A stretch of 7,456 nucleotides of DNA, from the NCBI GenBank assembly GCA_012838715.1, contig DUOR01000408.1, forward strand, positions 1 through 7,456, read 5' to 3'. The stretch's first letter is position 1; each line of letters starts with the position of its first letter. The DNA comes from Actinomycetales bacterium. Lineage in GTDB: Bacteria; Actinomycetota; Actinomycetes; Mycobacteriales; Mycobacteriaceae. A model generated the notes under the pieces. That model was given only the letters and a program-made list of their open reading frames with translations, made no database searches and had not been told where the DNA came from. This document shows, piece after piece, positions 1-6,469 of this stretch. Position numbers and translations under genes: made by a program.

Positions 1-160
1 AATCCGGGCGGCTGTCCGACCGGTTGAGATCGCGGACGTCGTCCAGCCGCGGGTCCGAGGGATCCGCGACGGCGACGGGCGCGGGCAGGTCGACCGGGGA
101 CTGCTCGGCCGCCGGCCGGTCCGCCGGGGACTGCTCGGCCGGGGACGGGGGCACCGTCAT
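1..160 (-). CDS. TrmH/SpoU-family RNA methyltransferase, N-terminal fragment (runs off the window)
   Basis: Only the first 53 codons are present. The protein opens with a Pro/Ala/Glu-rich leader containing two AEQSP copies, then reads DPSDPRLDDVRDLNRSDSRP. From memory this resembles the start of actinobacterial SpoU/TrmH-type tRNA/rRNA 2'-O-methyltransferases (typically 'DPxDPRLDDFRDLNxxDRRPDL', before the SAM-binding knot domain). The knot domain, which would show catalytic competence, lies outside the window. The ATG (158-160) shares one base with the TGA of the permease upstream (TGATG), so the two genes are probably co-transcribed and translationally coupled. There is no strong separate Shine-Dalgarno. 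The Pro/Ala leader is encoded partly by a 17-bp direct repeat and is probably disordered. The family call rests on one short motif, so it is moderate; the reading frame itself is well supported by the junction. Confidence 0.66.
   Translation of the reverse strand, partial: MTVPPSPAEQSPADRPAAEQSPVDLPAPVAVADPSDPRLDDVRDLNRSDSRPD
94..140. repeat. 17-bp direct repeat in the methyltransferase leader
   Basis: CCGGGGACTGCTCGGCC occurs at 94-110 and again at 124-140, a period of 30 bp (10 codons). On the minus strand it encodes the repeated AEQSP segment. It looks like a small in-frame duplication in a disordered leader. Confidence 0.8.
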
Positions 161-1797
161 CAGGCGCCCAGCATGTTGGACACGGGCTCGATGGCGAAGT
201 ACACCACGAACAGCACCGCCACCACGTACAGCAGCGGGTGCACCTGCTTGGCGCGGCCCGCGAACAGCGCCAGCGCCACGTAGGCGATGAAGCCCACGCC
301 GATGCCGTTGGCGATGGAGTACGTGAAGGGCATGACCACGATGGTCATGAACGCCGGCAGGGCGATGTCGAAGCGGGTGAAATCGATGTCCTTGATCTGG
401 GCCATCATCATCGCGCCGACGATCACCAGGACGGGCGCGGCCGCCTCGACCGGCACCATCTCGTACAGCGGCGTGAAGAACATCGCCGCCAGGAACAGCA
501 GGCCCGTGACCACGTTGGCCAGGCCGGTGCGGGCGCCGTCGGCGATGCCTGCGGCGGAATCGACGTACACCGTGTTCGACGACGAGGAGGTCGCGCCACC
601 GACGACGGCGCCGACGCCCTCGACGACCAGCGCGCGCTTCATGCCCGGGATGACGCCGTCCGGGCCGGCCAGGCCGGCCTGCTTGCCCAGGCCCGTCATC
701 GTGCCCATCGCGTCGAAGAAGTTCGCCAGCACGAGCGTGAACACCAGCATCGTGGCGCCGATGACGCCGACGCGCACGAACGCGCCGAAGGGATCGAAGG
801 CGCCGACGAGCGACAGATCCGGCACACCGCCGATGCCGTCCGGCAGCGCCGGCACCGCCAGGCTCCAGCCCGTCGGGTTCGGCTCACCGTCGACGAACGA
901 CGGGCCGGAGGAGGTGATCGCCTCCACGACGAGGGCGATGATCGTGTTGATCACGATGCCCAGGAACAGGCCGCCCGGCACCTTCCGCACCACGAGCACA
1001 CCGCAGATGATGATGCCCAGGACGAACACCGCCGTCGGCCACGACACGATATGGCCGCCGATGCCCAGCTGCACCGGGACGGTCGTGTTCGCGGCGTCCG
1101 GCATGCGGCGCACGAGGCCGCCGTCGACGAAGCCGATGATGGCGATGAACATGCCGATGCCCACGGCAATCGCCGACTTCAGTGACGGCGGGATCGCGTT
1201 GAACACCGCCGACCGGAAACCGGACACGGCCAGCAGCACGATGATGATGCCGTCCAGCACCACCAGGCCCATCGCCTCGGGCCAGCTCAGGCCCTGCGTG
1301 GACACGAAGGTCACGGCCACCAGCGTGTTGATGCCCAGGCCCGCGGCGATGCCGAACGGGTACTTGGCCCACACGCCGAAGAGGATGGTCATGACGCCGG
1401 CCGCCAGCGCGGTGACCGCGGCGACCTGGGGCACCGTCAGCACGGTGCCTTCCACGTCCTCGATGCCGCCGAGGATCAGCGGGTTGAGGAGGATGATGTA
1501 GGCCATCGCGAAGAACGTGACCACACCGCCACGGACCTCCGTGACGACGGTGGACCCGCGCTCGGTGATCTGGAAGTAACGGTCCAGCGCCCCCTTCGGC
1601 GCGCCCGTCGGCGTCCCCGCCCCATCGGCGGTAGCGGTGGTGGAGGACACACCCCCCGGGGTGGCCGACGACGCCGTCGATCCGGCCGCGGCGGTCGCCC
1701 CGGCGCCCTCATGCCCCGGGGCCGCGGCCCCGGATTTCCGCCCGTCCCCGGCCCCGGGCATCCCGCCCGGACCGGAGTTTTCCCTGTTATCGCGCAT
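160..1797 (-). CDS. NCS2 family purine (adenine/guanine/hypoxanthine-type) permease
   Basis: A 545-aa polytopic inner-membrane protein of the NCS2/AzgA-PbuG branch, which imports purine bases by proton symport. Residues 1-70 are a hydrophilic Gly/Ala/Ser/Thr-rich extension. The family core begins near residue 71 (LDRYFQITERGSTVVTEVRG, then the FFAMAYIILLNPLIL first membrane segment). Other family hallmarks are FGIAAGLGINTLVAVTF (148-164), the NFFDAMGTMTGLGKQAGL segment (359-376), and SSSSNTVYVDSAAGIADGARTGL (404-426). About a dozen hydrophobic segments run to the C-terminus. The core is close to the usual ~440-480 aa, so the extra length is the N-terminal tail. The ATG at 1797 is preceded by GGGAGAG about 6 nt upstream, which supports the long form. 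The stop overlaps the next gene's start by one base. The exact base transported cannot be read from the sequence. Confidence 0.92.
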   Translation of the reverse strand: MRDNRENSGPGGMPGAGDGRKSGAAAPGHEGAGATAAAGSTASSATPGGVSSTTATADGAGTPTGAPKGALDRYFQITERGSTVVTEVRGGVVTFFAMAYIILLNPLILGGIEDVEGTVLTVPQVAAVTALAAGVMTILFGVWAKYPFGIAAGLGINTLVAVTFVSTQGLSWPEAMGLVVLDGIIIVLLAVSGFRSAVFNAIPPSLKSAIAVGIGMFIAIIGFVDGGLVRRMPDAANTTVPVQLGIGGHIVSWPTAVFVLGIIICGVLVVRKVPGGLFLGIVINTIIALVVEAITSSGPSFVDGEPNPTGWSLAVPALPDGIGGVPDLSLVGAFDPFGAFVRVGVIGATMLVFTLVLANFFDAMGTMTGLGKQAGLAGPDGVIPGMKRALVVEGVGAVVGGATSSSSNTVYVDSAAGIADGARTGLANVVTGLLFLAAMFFTPLYEMVPVEAAAPVLVIVGAMMMAQIKDIDFTRFDIALPAFMTIVVMPFTYSIANGIGVGFIAYVALALFAGRAKQVHPLLYVVAVLFVVYFAIEPVSNMLGA

Positions 1798-1977
1798 GCG
1801 GCGCTCTCCCGTCTACGTATCCGACGAATCGCGAAATCATGTATCGCGTTATCAGAATCGCACCCCCGACGGCCCGTCGGCAACACGGTCCGATGCTTCC
1901 ACCCGGTCCGCCACCGCGGCTACCGGTGATACCCCGGCGCGGTTCCGGCTGCGCCGCTCCGGCGGTTCAGCGCGGGG
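1798..1977 (-). promoter_or_regulatory. Permease upstream region (promoter not resolved)
   Basis: This 180-bp gap separates the DUF3027 gene from the permease on the same strand. The part nearest the permease (about 1810-1860) is distinctly AT-richer than its surroundings, as expected of a promoter. It holds a weak inverted repeat, CGCGA (1830-1834) and TCGCG (1844-1848). No convincing -35/-10 pair stands out, and I see neither a purine-riboswitch motif nor a strong terminator for the DUF3027 gene. Confidence 0.35.
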
Positions 1978-2700
1978 TCAGTCGTCGAGGCGGGCGTGCT
2001 CCACGATTTCCTGGTCATCGAAGGCCTCGCCCTCGGGGGCGCCGATGCCGGTGACTTCGGGCGTCGCCGAGTGCGCGCCGCAGCCGTGGTCGGCGTGGAC
2101 GACGTCGCCGTCGAAGGCCCACTCGTTGGTGCAGGCGCCCCAATCCCGGCCGAGCGCCCCGGTCAGCGGGACGTTGAAGGCGCAGGAGCGGCAGTGGCGC
2201 AGGGCCTCCTTCGCGAATTCGCTCTTCGGGCCGGTGTCCCCCGCCCGCCAGCGGGCCGAGGTGCCGCGGATGCCGGCGTCGGAAAGCTCGCGCTGACCCG
2301 GCTCCCCCGCGGTGAGGCGCGGATCGTCGGCGGCCGGCGGCAACAGGTCGCGCGGGCCGAGGTCGCCCGGACGGACGCGCTCCTCCCACGGCACCCACTC
2401 CGGGGCCTGCAGCGCGGAATCACCGGCGACCAGGGCGACCTCGCTGACGGTGATGTCCTGGGTGCCCGGCGCGCTGGCCAGCACCACGTGCCACTCCCAC
2501 CCGCGGTAACCGGGCAGGTCGGCGGCGAAACTGTGCACCACGACGCCGGGATGGGTGACGTTCGCGCCCCGGTGATCGCCCGCAGGCCCCTCGTCCATGT
2601 CCTCGATGGCGGCGCGGGCGGTGGACACGGCCCGGTCACTCAACAGGAGCCCGCCACCGGAGCGGCGGCGGTTGGGGCGGCGGCGTCGATGATTCGTCAC
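1978..2700 (-). CDS. DUF3027 domain-containing protein
   Basis: A 240-aa soluble protein of the actinobacterial DUF3027 family; its function is unknown. It starts with a very basic Arg-rich tail (MTNHRRRRPNRRR). A conserved core follows (AVSTARAAI, then FAADLPGYRGWEWHVVLASA at 58-77 and ITVSEVALVAGD at 83-94), then a Pro-rich linker. The C-terminal module at 170-211 has C170-x2-C173, the AFNVPLTGALG motif, C190 in GACTNEW, and HADHGCGAHS with H202, H205, C207 and H210. The Cys/His set suggests metal binding, which is inference. The GTG at 2700 is chosen because a -10 box TAGGAT (2708-2713) lies exactly 7 nt before it, as in leaderless mRNAs. An alternative in-frame ATG at 2709 sits inside that box and would not be transcribed from it. 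The gene is divergent from the cyclotransferase gene. Confidence 0.88.
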   Translation of the reverse strand: MTNHRRRRPNRRRSGGGLLLSDRAVSTARAAIEDMDEGPAGDHRGANVTHPGVVVHSFAADLPGYRGWEWHVVLASAPGTQDITVSEVALVAGDSALQAPEWVPWEERVRPGDLGPRDLLPPAADDPRLTAGEPGQRELSDAGIRGTSARWRAGDTGPKSEFAKEALRHCRSCAFNVPLTGALGRDWGACTNEWAFDGDVVHADHGCGAHSATPEVTGIGAPEGEAFDDQEIVEHARLDD

Positions 2701-2727
2701 ACCGCCCATCCTAGAGTGGTAGGCATG
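2698..2727. promoter_or_regulatory. Overlapping divergent leaderless promoters
   Basis: On the plus strand TAGAGT (2712-2717) is followed by 7 nt and the ATG of the cyclotransferase (2725). On the minus strand TAGGAT (2713 down to 2708) is followed by 7 nt and the GTG of the DUF3027 gene (2700). Both hexamers fit the actinobacterial -10 consensus TAnnnT, with the spacing expected if transcription starts at the start codon. The two boxes share bases 2712-2713. No -35 element is evident on either strand, which is common in this group. Confidence 0.68.
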
Positions 2728-3657
2728 CAGCCCCGCCTCCCGGCCCTTCGCCCCCAGGTCCTCACCGCCGCCACGGTGGCCCCGCTCCTGCTCCTCACCG
2801 CGTGCTCGGACGGTTCCGGCGCCGACGGTGCGGTGTCGGGGGCCGAGCCCGCCGCGTCGATCGCCACCGCCGCCGAGGGCGGGGCCGAGGGTGGGGCCGA
2901 GGGCGCCGATCCCGCCGCGGCGGACGCCGTCCCGCCGCAGCTGTTGACGATGGAGGTCATCGCGGAGCACCCGTGGGACGATTCCGCCTTCACGCAGGGC
3001 CTCGAAATCGACGACGACGGGTCGCTTCTCGTGGGGACGGGCCAGCGCGGGGAGTCCGCCATCTACCGCGTGCCGGACTGGCGCAACGATCCCGGCCACG
3101 TGGACCGGCACGACCTGCCGGAGGAGTTCTTCGGCGAGGGCATCACCCGCGCCGGCGACACCGTCTGGCAGCTGACGTGGCAGGAGAACACGGCCATCGC
3201 GCGCGACGCCGCCACCCTCGAGGAAACGCACCGCGCGGAATACGACACCGAGGGGTGGGGCCTCTGCGCCTTCCAGGACGAGCTCGCCATGTCCGACGGC
3301 ACCGGCACCCTCACCTTCCGCGACCCCGCCACCTTCGACGCGCTGCGCGAGGTCGAGGTCACCGCCGCCGGCAATCCCGTCACCCACCTCAACGAGCTCG
3401 AATGCGTCGACGGCGCGGACGGCCCGGAGGTGTGGGCCAACATCTGGACCACCAACGAAATCGCCCGCATCGACCCGGCCACGGGCATCGTCACCGGAGC
3501 CGTCGACGCCTCCGCCCTCCGCGAGGGCATGACCCCCGAGCAGGCGGACCGCGCCGACGTGTTCAACGGCATCGCGCACATCCCGGGCACCGACCATTTC
3601 CTGGTCACCGGCAAGTGGTGGCCCACCCTGTTCGAGGTGCGTTTCACCCCGGCCTGA
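2725..3657 (+). CDS. Glutaminyl-peptide cyclotransferase (glutamine cyclotransferase family), lipoprotein
   Basis: A 310-aa exported enzyme of the plant/bacterial-type glutamine cyclotransferase family (PF05096), a beta-propeller that converts N-terminal glutamine of peptides to pyroglutamate. Residues 1-27 form a lipoprotein signal with a Leu-rich core and lipobox LTAC (C27 would be lipidated), so the protein should sit on the outer face of the membrane. Residues 28-72 are an Ala/Gly/Glu linker that includes an AEGG tandem repeat. The catalytic domain (~78-308) shows the family signatures SAFTQGLE (87-94), EEFFGEGIT (133-141), WQLTWQENTA (148-157), EGWGLC (176-181), MSDGTGTLTFRDP (189-201), HLNELE (221-226), WANIWTTNEIARIDP (237-251), VFNGIAH (279-285) and FLVTGKWWPTLFEVRF (292-307). 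It is full length. The ATG at 2725 is supported by the signal peptide and the -10 box 7 nt upstream. The physiological substrate is unknown. Confidence 0.92.
   Translation: MQPRLPALRPQVLTAATVAPLLLLTACSDGSGADGAVSGAEPAASIATAAEGGAEGGAEGADPAAADAVPPQLLTMEVIAEHPWDDSAFTQGLEIDDDGSLLVGTGQRGESAIYRVPDWRNDPGHVDRHDLPEEFFGEGITRAGDTVWQLTWQENTAIARDAATLEETHRAEYDTEGWGLCAFQDELAMSDGTGTLTFRDPATFDALREVEVTAAGNPVTHLNELECVDGADGPEVWANIWTTNEIARIDPATGIVTGAVDASALREGMTPEQADRADVFNGIAHIPGTDHFLVTGKWWPTLFEVRFTPA
2872..2907 (+). repeat. 12-bp tandem repeat (three units) in the lipoprotein linker
   Basis: Three consecutive 12-bp units (GCCGAGGGCGGG, GCCGAGGGTGGG and a diverged third) encode AEGG-AEGG-AEGA in the linker between the lipobox and the propeller. 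Being in-frame and in a probably disordered region, the copy number could vary between strains without disrupting the enzyme. Confidence 0.8.
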
Positions 3658-3683
3658 CCCTGGCCTGATGTCGGCCGCAACCG

Positions 3684-3767
3684 CCGCGCCGCCCCTCCCT
3701 CCCCACGTGCTTGCCGACGTCGGGACCCGCCCCTCCGGCGGCCGGGGCAAAGCGGAGGGCGGCGCGG
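3684..3767. repeat. Imperfect long inverted repeat enclosing two smaller hairpins
   Basis: In the 195-bp gap after the cyclotransferase gene, CCGCGCCGCCCCTCC (3684-3698) is complementary to GGAGGGCGGCGCGG (3754-3767) apart from one bulged C. Inside lie the 10-bp palindrome CCGACGTCGG (3714-3723) and a GCCCC/GGGGC hairpin (3729-3733 with 3744-3748). No T-tract follows, so this is not a canonical intrinsic terminator. It may still end or stabilise the cyclotransferase transcript. Confidence 0.5.
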
Positions 3768-3788
3768 AACGGCGGCCGCGCGGGCGGT

Positions 3789-3852
3789 TAGACTGACCCG
3801 CGAACATTCCCCTCGAACGACCGGTGGCCGAACCGCCGGGGAGGAGCACCAA
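3789..3852 (+). promoter_or_regulatory. Promoter -10 box and Shine-Dalgarno of the DUF2771 gene
   Basis: TAGACT (3789-3794) fits the -10 consensus TAnnnT and would start transcription near 3801, leaving a ~50-nt leader. The leader ends with a strong GGGGAGGAG Shine-Dalgarno (3838-3846) six bases before the GTG at 3853, which fixes that start. No clear -35 is visible. Confidence 0.6.
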
Positions 3853-4485
3853 GTGGCGTCCCTGGGCAATAAGAAGACGTGGCGCATCGTCGGCATCATC
3901 ATCGCCGTCGGGCTGATCATCACCGCGGCGGTCGTCATCGCGGACCTGACCCGCGACCCCAGCGTCGACGACCCGAAGGCACTGGAGGTGACGGTCACCG
4001 TCGACGGCGAGGACATCACCGTGCTGCCGTACCGCGTCTGCGACCTGTTCGAGGAAGACGCCTGCGAAACCTTCGACGACAATCCCCTGGCCATCGACCT
4101 CGGCCCGGAGGACACCGCCGAGGTGCAGGTGCCCGAGGAGGTCTCCTCCGTGACGTGGACGCTGCAGCGCTTCTTCTCCGACGACGCCGTCAACAGCGCC
4201 GAGACCAAGCAGCCGGGCGAATCCACCGGTGAGACCATCGCCGGTTCCGCGTCGATCTCCGGCGAGCGCACCCCGCTGGGCGTCGTCGAGGTGTCCACCG
4301 CCGTCATCGGCACCAACGCCGCAGGCGAGGACACGATGTACGGCATCACCTGGTCCATCGTGAACGAGGCCGCCGGCGCCGACGCCGCCGGTGCCGCCGG
4401 TGACGCCGACATCGAGGTCGATGAGGCCGACGCGGAGGACGCGGATAACGCCGACGACTCCGAGGATGCCGGGGACGCGGAGTAG
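3853..4485 (+). CDS. DUF2771 domain-containing membrane-anchored protein
   Basis: A 210-aa protein of the DUF2771 family found in mycobacteria and corynebacteria; its molecular function is not known. A short basic N-terminus (NKKTWR) precedes one hydrophobic segment at about 12-31, read as a membrane anchor or uncleaved signal, so the rest should face outside. The exported domain (~43-165) has the family pattern 'VTVTVDGEDITVLPYRVCDLFEEDAC', with C63 and C71 a likely disulfide pair. It continues with IDLGPEDTAEVQVPEEVSSVTWTL and ends with a VVEVSTAVIGTN...YGITWSIV strand pair. Residues after about 168 form an Ala/Asp/Glu-rich acidic tail that is probably disordered. The GTG start is fixed by a strong Shine-Dalgarno. 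The gene is convergent with the cold-shock gene across a shared hairpin. Confidence 0.86.
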   Translation: MASLGNKKTWRIVGIIIAVGLIITAAVVIADLTRDPSVDDPKALEVTVTVDGEDITVLPYRVCDLFEEDACETFDDNPLAIDLGPEDTAEVQVPEEVSSVTWTLQRFFSDDAVNSAETKQPGESTGETIAGSASISGERTPLGVVEVSTAVIGTNAAGEDTMYGITWSIVNEAAGADAAGAAGDADIEVDEADAEDADNADDSEDAGDAE

Positions 4486-4503
4486 GACGCCGAGTACAGC
4501 GCG

Positions 4504-4530
4504 AGAGGGCGCAGTAAAGAGGGCGCAATA
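4504..4530 (+). repeat. 14-bp-period direct repeat after the DUF2771 gene
   Basis: AGAGGGCGCAGTA (4504-4516) and AGAGGGCGCAATA (4518-4530) differ at one base. They lie between the DUF2771 stop codon and the terminator hairpin. No function is evident. Confidence 0.6.
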
Positions 4531-4532
4531 TA

Positions 4533-4573
4533 GAAGGCCGCCACCGAATCCATGTGATTCGGTGGCGGCCTTC
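4533..4573. terminator. Bidirectional terminator hairpin between convergent genes
   Basis: A perfect 18-bp stem (4533-4550 with 4556-4573) closes a 5-nt CATGT loop midway between the stops of the DUF2771 gene (plus) and the cold-shock gene (minus). Read on the minus strand it is followed by TCTATATT, a T-rich stretch, so it best serves the cold-shock gene. On the plus strand only TTC follows, so termination there may be weaker. Confidence 0.85.
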
Positions 4574-4590
4574 GCGCGTCGGCGGGCGGT

Positions 4591-4992
4591 CTAGCCCTGG
4601 TCGAGCTCGCGGGCGACGGCGCGCAGGACCTCGGCCATCTGGCGGCCGTGCTTTCGGTCCGGGTAGCGGCCGGCGCGCAGGTCGCGCTGGACGGTCGACT
4701 CGAGCATGGAGATCATGTCCGAGATCATGCCGTTGAGGTCCGCGGGCGAATGGCGCTTCGACTGGCGGCGGCCGCGCTGCGGGCGGGGCGCCTCCTCCAG
4801 CACCGTGAGGCGCAGGGCCTGGGGGCCGGGGCGGCCGTCGGCGTAGTCGTACTCGATTCGCTGACCCTGGTGGAGTTCGTCGACGCCCTCGGGCAGCACG
4901 GCATGACCGACGTAGACGTCTTCTCCGTCGGGGTTGGATACGAAGCCGAAACCGCGTTCCTTGTCGTACCACTTCACCTTGCCGATGGGCAC
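4591..4992 (-). CDS. cspB: Cold-shock domain protein with C-terminal extension (CspB-like)
   Basis: A 133-aa cytoplasmic protein. Residues 1-66 are a cold-shock domain (OB fold that binds single-stranded RNA/DNA and can act as an RNA chaperone). It has PIGKVKWYDKERGFGFV with RNP1 at 13-18 and the aromatic W8, F15 and F17. RNP2 is altered: VYVGHA at 26-31 in place of the usual VFVHxS, so the conserved His and Ser are missing. Residues ~67-85 are a basic linker (RGRRQSKRH), and ~86-133 look helical (DLNGMISDMISMLESTVQRDL...). The ~65-aa extension is characteristic of the longer corynebacterial CspB type. The GTG at 4992 is chosen because AGAAAGGTGAT, a near-perfect anti-16S match, lies just upstream and the family begins M-P-x-G-x-VKWY. 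An in-frame ATG at 5049 would add 19 unrelated residues. The symbol is by resemblance and gene order. Confidence 0.88.
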   Translation of the reverse strand: MPIGKVKWYDKERGFGFVSNPDGEDVYVGHAVLPEGVDELHQGQRIEYDYADGRPGPQALRLTVLEEAPRPQRGRRQSKRHSPADLNGMISDMISMLESTVQRDLRAGRYPDRKHGRQMAEVLRAVARELDQG

Positions 4993-5052
4993 GGATATCA
5001 CCTTTCTCCTGGTCGGGCCCGTCTTGCGACCGGCCCCGGATGCTTGCATGAA

Positions 5053-5089
5053 GTCCCCCAGTGTACCCCACGCCCCGAAAACTCCCGAA
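5053..5089 (-). promoter_or_regulatory. Likely promoter of the cold-shock gene
   Basis: On the minus strand TACACT (5065 down to 5060) is a good -10 box, preceded by a weak -35-like TTCGGG (5089-5084) at 18-bp spacing. Transcription would start near 5053, leaving a leader of about 60 nt that ends in the strong Shine-Dalgarno. Such leaders can carry temperature responses in csp genes, but I see no specific cold-box here. Confidence 0.55.
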
Positions 5090-5107
5090 GATAACGGCAA
5101 GATAACG
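5088..5107. repeat. Two AAGATAACG direct repeats one helical turn apart
   Basis: AAGATAACG occurs at 5088-5096 and 5099-5107, an 11-bp period that places both copies on the same DNA face. This is the arrangement bound by dimers of OmpR-type response regulators. The pair sits just upstream of the csp promoter and abuts the GlxR-like site. Confidence 0.55.
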
Positions 5108-5121
5108 TGACCTTCGTCACA
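5106..5121. promoter_or_regulatory. GlxR (CRP-type) binding-site candidate
   Basis: CGTGACCTTCGTCACA matches the CRP/GlxR consensus TGTGA-N6-TCACA at 9 of 10 defined positions. GlxR is the cAMP-responsive global regulator of corynebacteria and is documented at the rpf2 promoter of C. glutamicum. The site centre is about 60 bp upstream of the inferred csp start, a position typical of class I activation, and far upstream (~160 bp) of the inferred rpf start. Which gene it serves is inference. Confidence 0.6.
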
Positions 5122-5146
5122 TATTGATGTTTTCACATTCGTCACA
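5113..5146. repeat. TTCGTCACA direct repeat, 25-bp period
   Basis: TTCGTCACA occurs at 5113-5121 (overlapping the right half of the GlxR-like site) and at 5138-5146. A partial TTCACA lies between them. The second copy makes only a weak second GlxR match. The GTCACA core also resembles repeats recognised by MtrA in mycobacteria. Confidence 0.45.
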
Positions 5147-5197
5147 CTTTTCCCATAACCGTCCCCGACCAGCAATAACGTCGACAAGCAGGGAAAA

Positions 5198-6229
<1,032 letters not shown>

Positions 6230-6242
6230 GCACGAGCCTCCC

Positions 6243-6261
6243 GCGCGGGGATTGCCCGCGC
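6243..6261 (+). terminator. Accessory hairpin downstream of rpf
   Basis: GCGCGGG (6243-6249) pairs with CCCGCGC (6255-6261) around a GATTG loop. It has no T-tract and lies just ahead of the main terminator. It may help termination or protect the rpf mRNA 3' end. Confidence 0.5.
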
Positions 6262-6266
6262 ACCAG

Positions 6267-6305
6267 AAAACCCGCCTCCCGGCGTAACCGGGGGCGGGTT
6301 TTTCG
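6267..6305 (+). terminator. Intrinsic terminator of rpf
   Basis: AAAACCCGCC-t-CCCGG, loop CGTAA, then CCGGGGGCGGGTTTT forms a stem of about 15 bp with one bulged T, followed by the T-tract at 6299-6303. This is a canonical Rho-independent terminator about 40 bp after the rpf stop. Confidence 0.92.
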
Positions 6306-6342
6306 CATTGTGGTGAAGAGGGCGCCGGGCGGGAGACGGAGA

Positions 6343-6365
6343 GGGGCGGAAAAGGGCAGGGAGGG
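6343..6365 (+). other. G-quadruplex motif in a purine-rich tract
   Basis: The plus strand has four G-runs of at least 3 with loops of 7, 2 and 1 nt (GGG at 6344-6346, 6354-6356, 6359-6361 and 6363-6365). This satisfies the G3N1-7 rule. It lies in a strongly purine-skewed stretch (~6314-6365) between the rpf terminator and the 63-aa gene, with another GGGCGGG at 6327-6333. Confidence 0.55.
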
Positions 6366-6427
6366 CGCCTGCGGGAAATCCGCTAGCGGCCATCCATTAC
6401 CGGCGATTCGCGGCCGGGCACGACGAA

Positions 6428-6468
6428 TGCCCGATGGACGCCCGGGAAATCCGGGCGCCCATCGGGCA
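6428..6468 (-). terminator. Long hairpin downstream of the 63-aa gene, probable terminator
   Basis: TGCCCGATGG-A-CGCCCGG (6428-6445), loop GAAAT (6446-6450), then CCGGGCG-C-CCATCGGGCA (6451-6468) gives a 17-bp stem interrupted by a single A/C mismatch. It follows the stop of the minus-strand gene by about 40 bp. T-tracts are weak on both sides (ATTCGTCG on the minus strand), so Rho-independent efficiency is uncertain. Confidence 0.6.
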
Positions 6469-6469
6469 C

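Noticed and set aside
287..1501. Long plus-strand open frames (238-1185, 287-1501) opposite the permease
   Set aside because: They are mirror frames of a high-GC gene: composition is dominated by Arg/His/Asp/Ala or Thr/Met/Pro with no family motif, whereas the minus strand encodes a clear permease.
1829..1848. Possible operator or purine riboswitch upstream of the permease
   Set aside because: The inverted repeat is only 5 bp per arm, and none of the conserved purine-riboswitch loop sequences is present.
1996..2724. Upstream extension of the cyclotransferase frame to 1996 (553 aa)
   Set aside because: The extension is antisense to DUF3027. The true N-terminus is the lipoprotein signal starting at 2725.
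2701..3852. Upstream extension of the DUF3027 frame to 3852 (624 aa)
   Set aside because: The added 381 residues are antisense to the cyclotransferase, low-complexity and unrelated to DUF3027. The promoter box next to 2700 marks the real start.
3063..4553. 496-aa minus-strand open frame
   Set aside because: Ser/Ala/Thr/Val-rich antisense shadow across the cyclotransferase and DUF2771 genes, with no domain, signal or Shine-Dalgarno.
5138..5146. Second copy of TTCGTCACA as an independent GlxR site
   Set aside because: The left half-site reads TTTCA instead of TGTGA, so it is a poor CRP-type match. It is kept only as a direct repeat.
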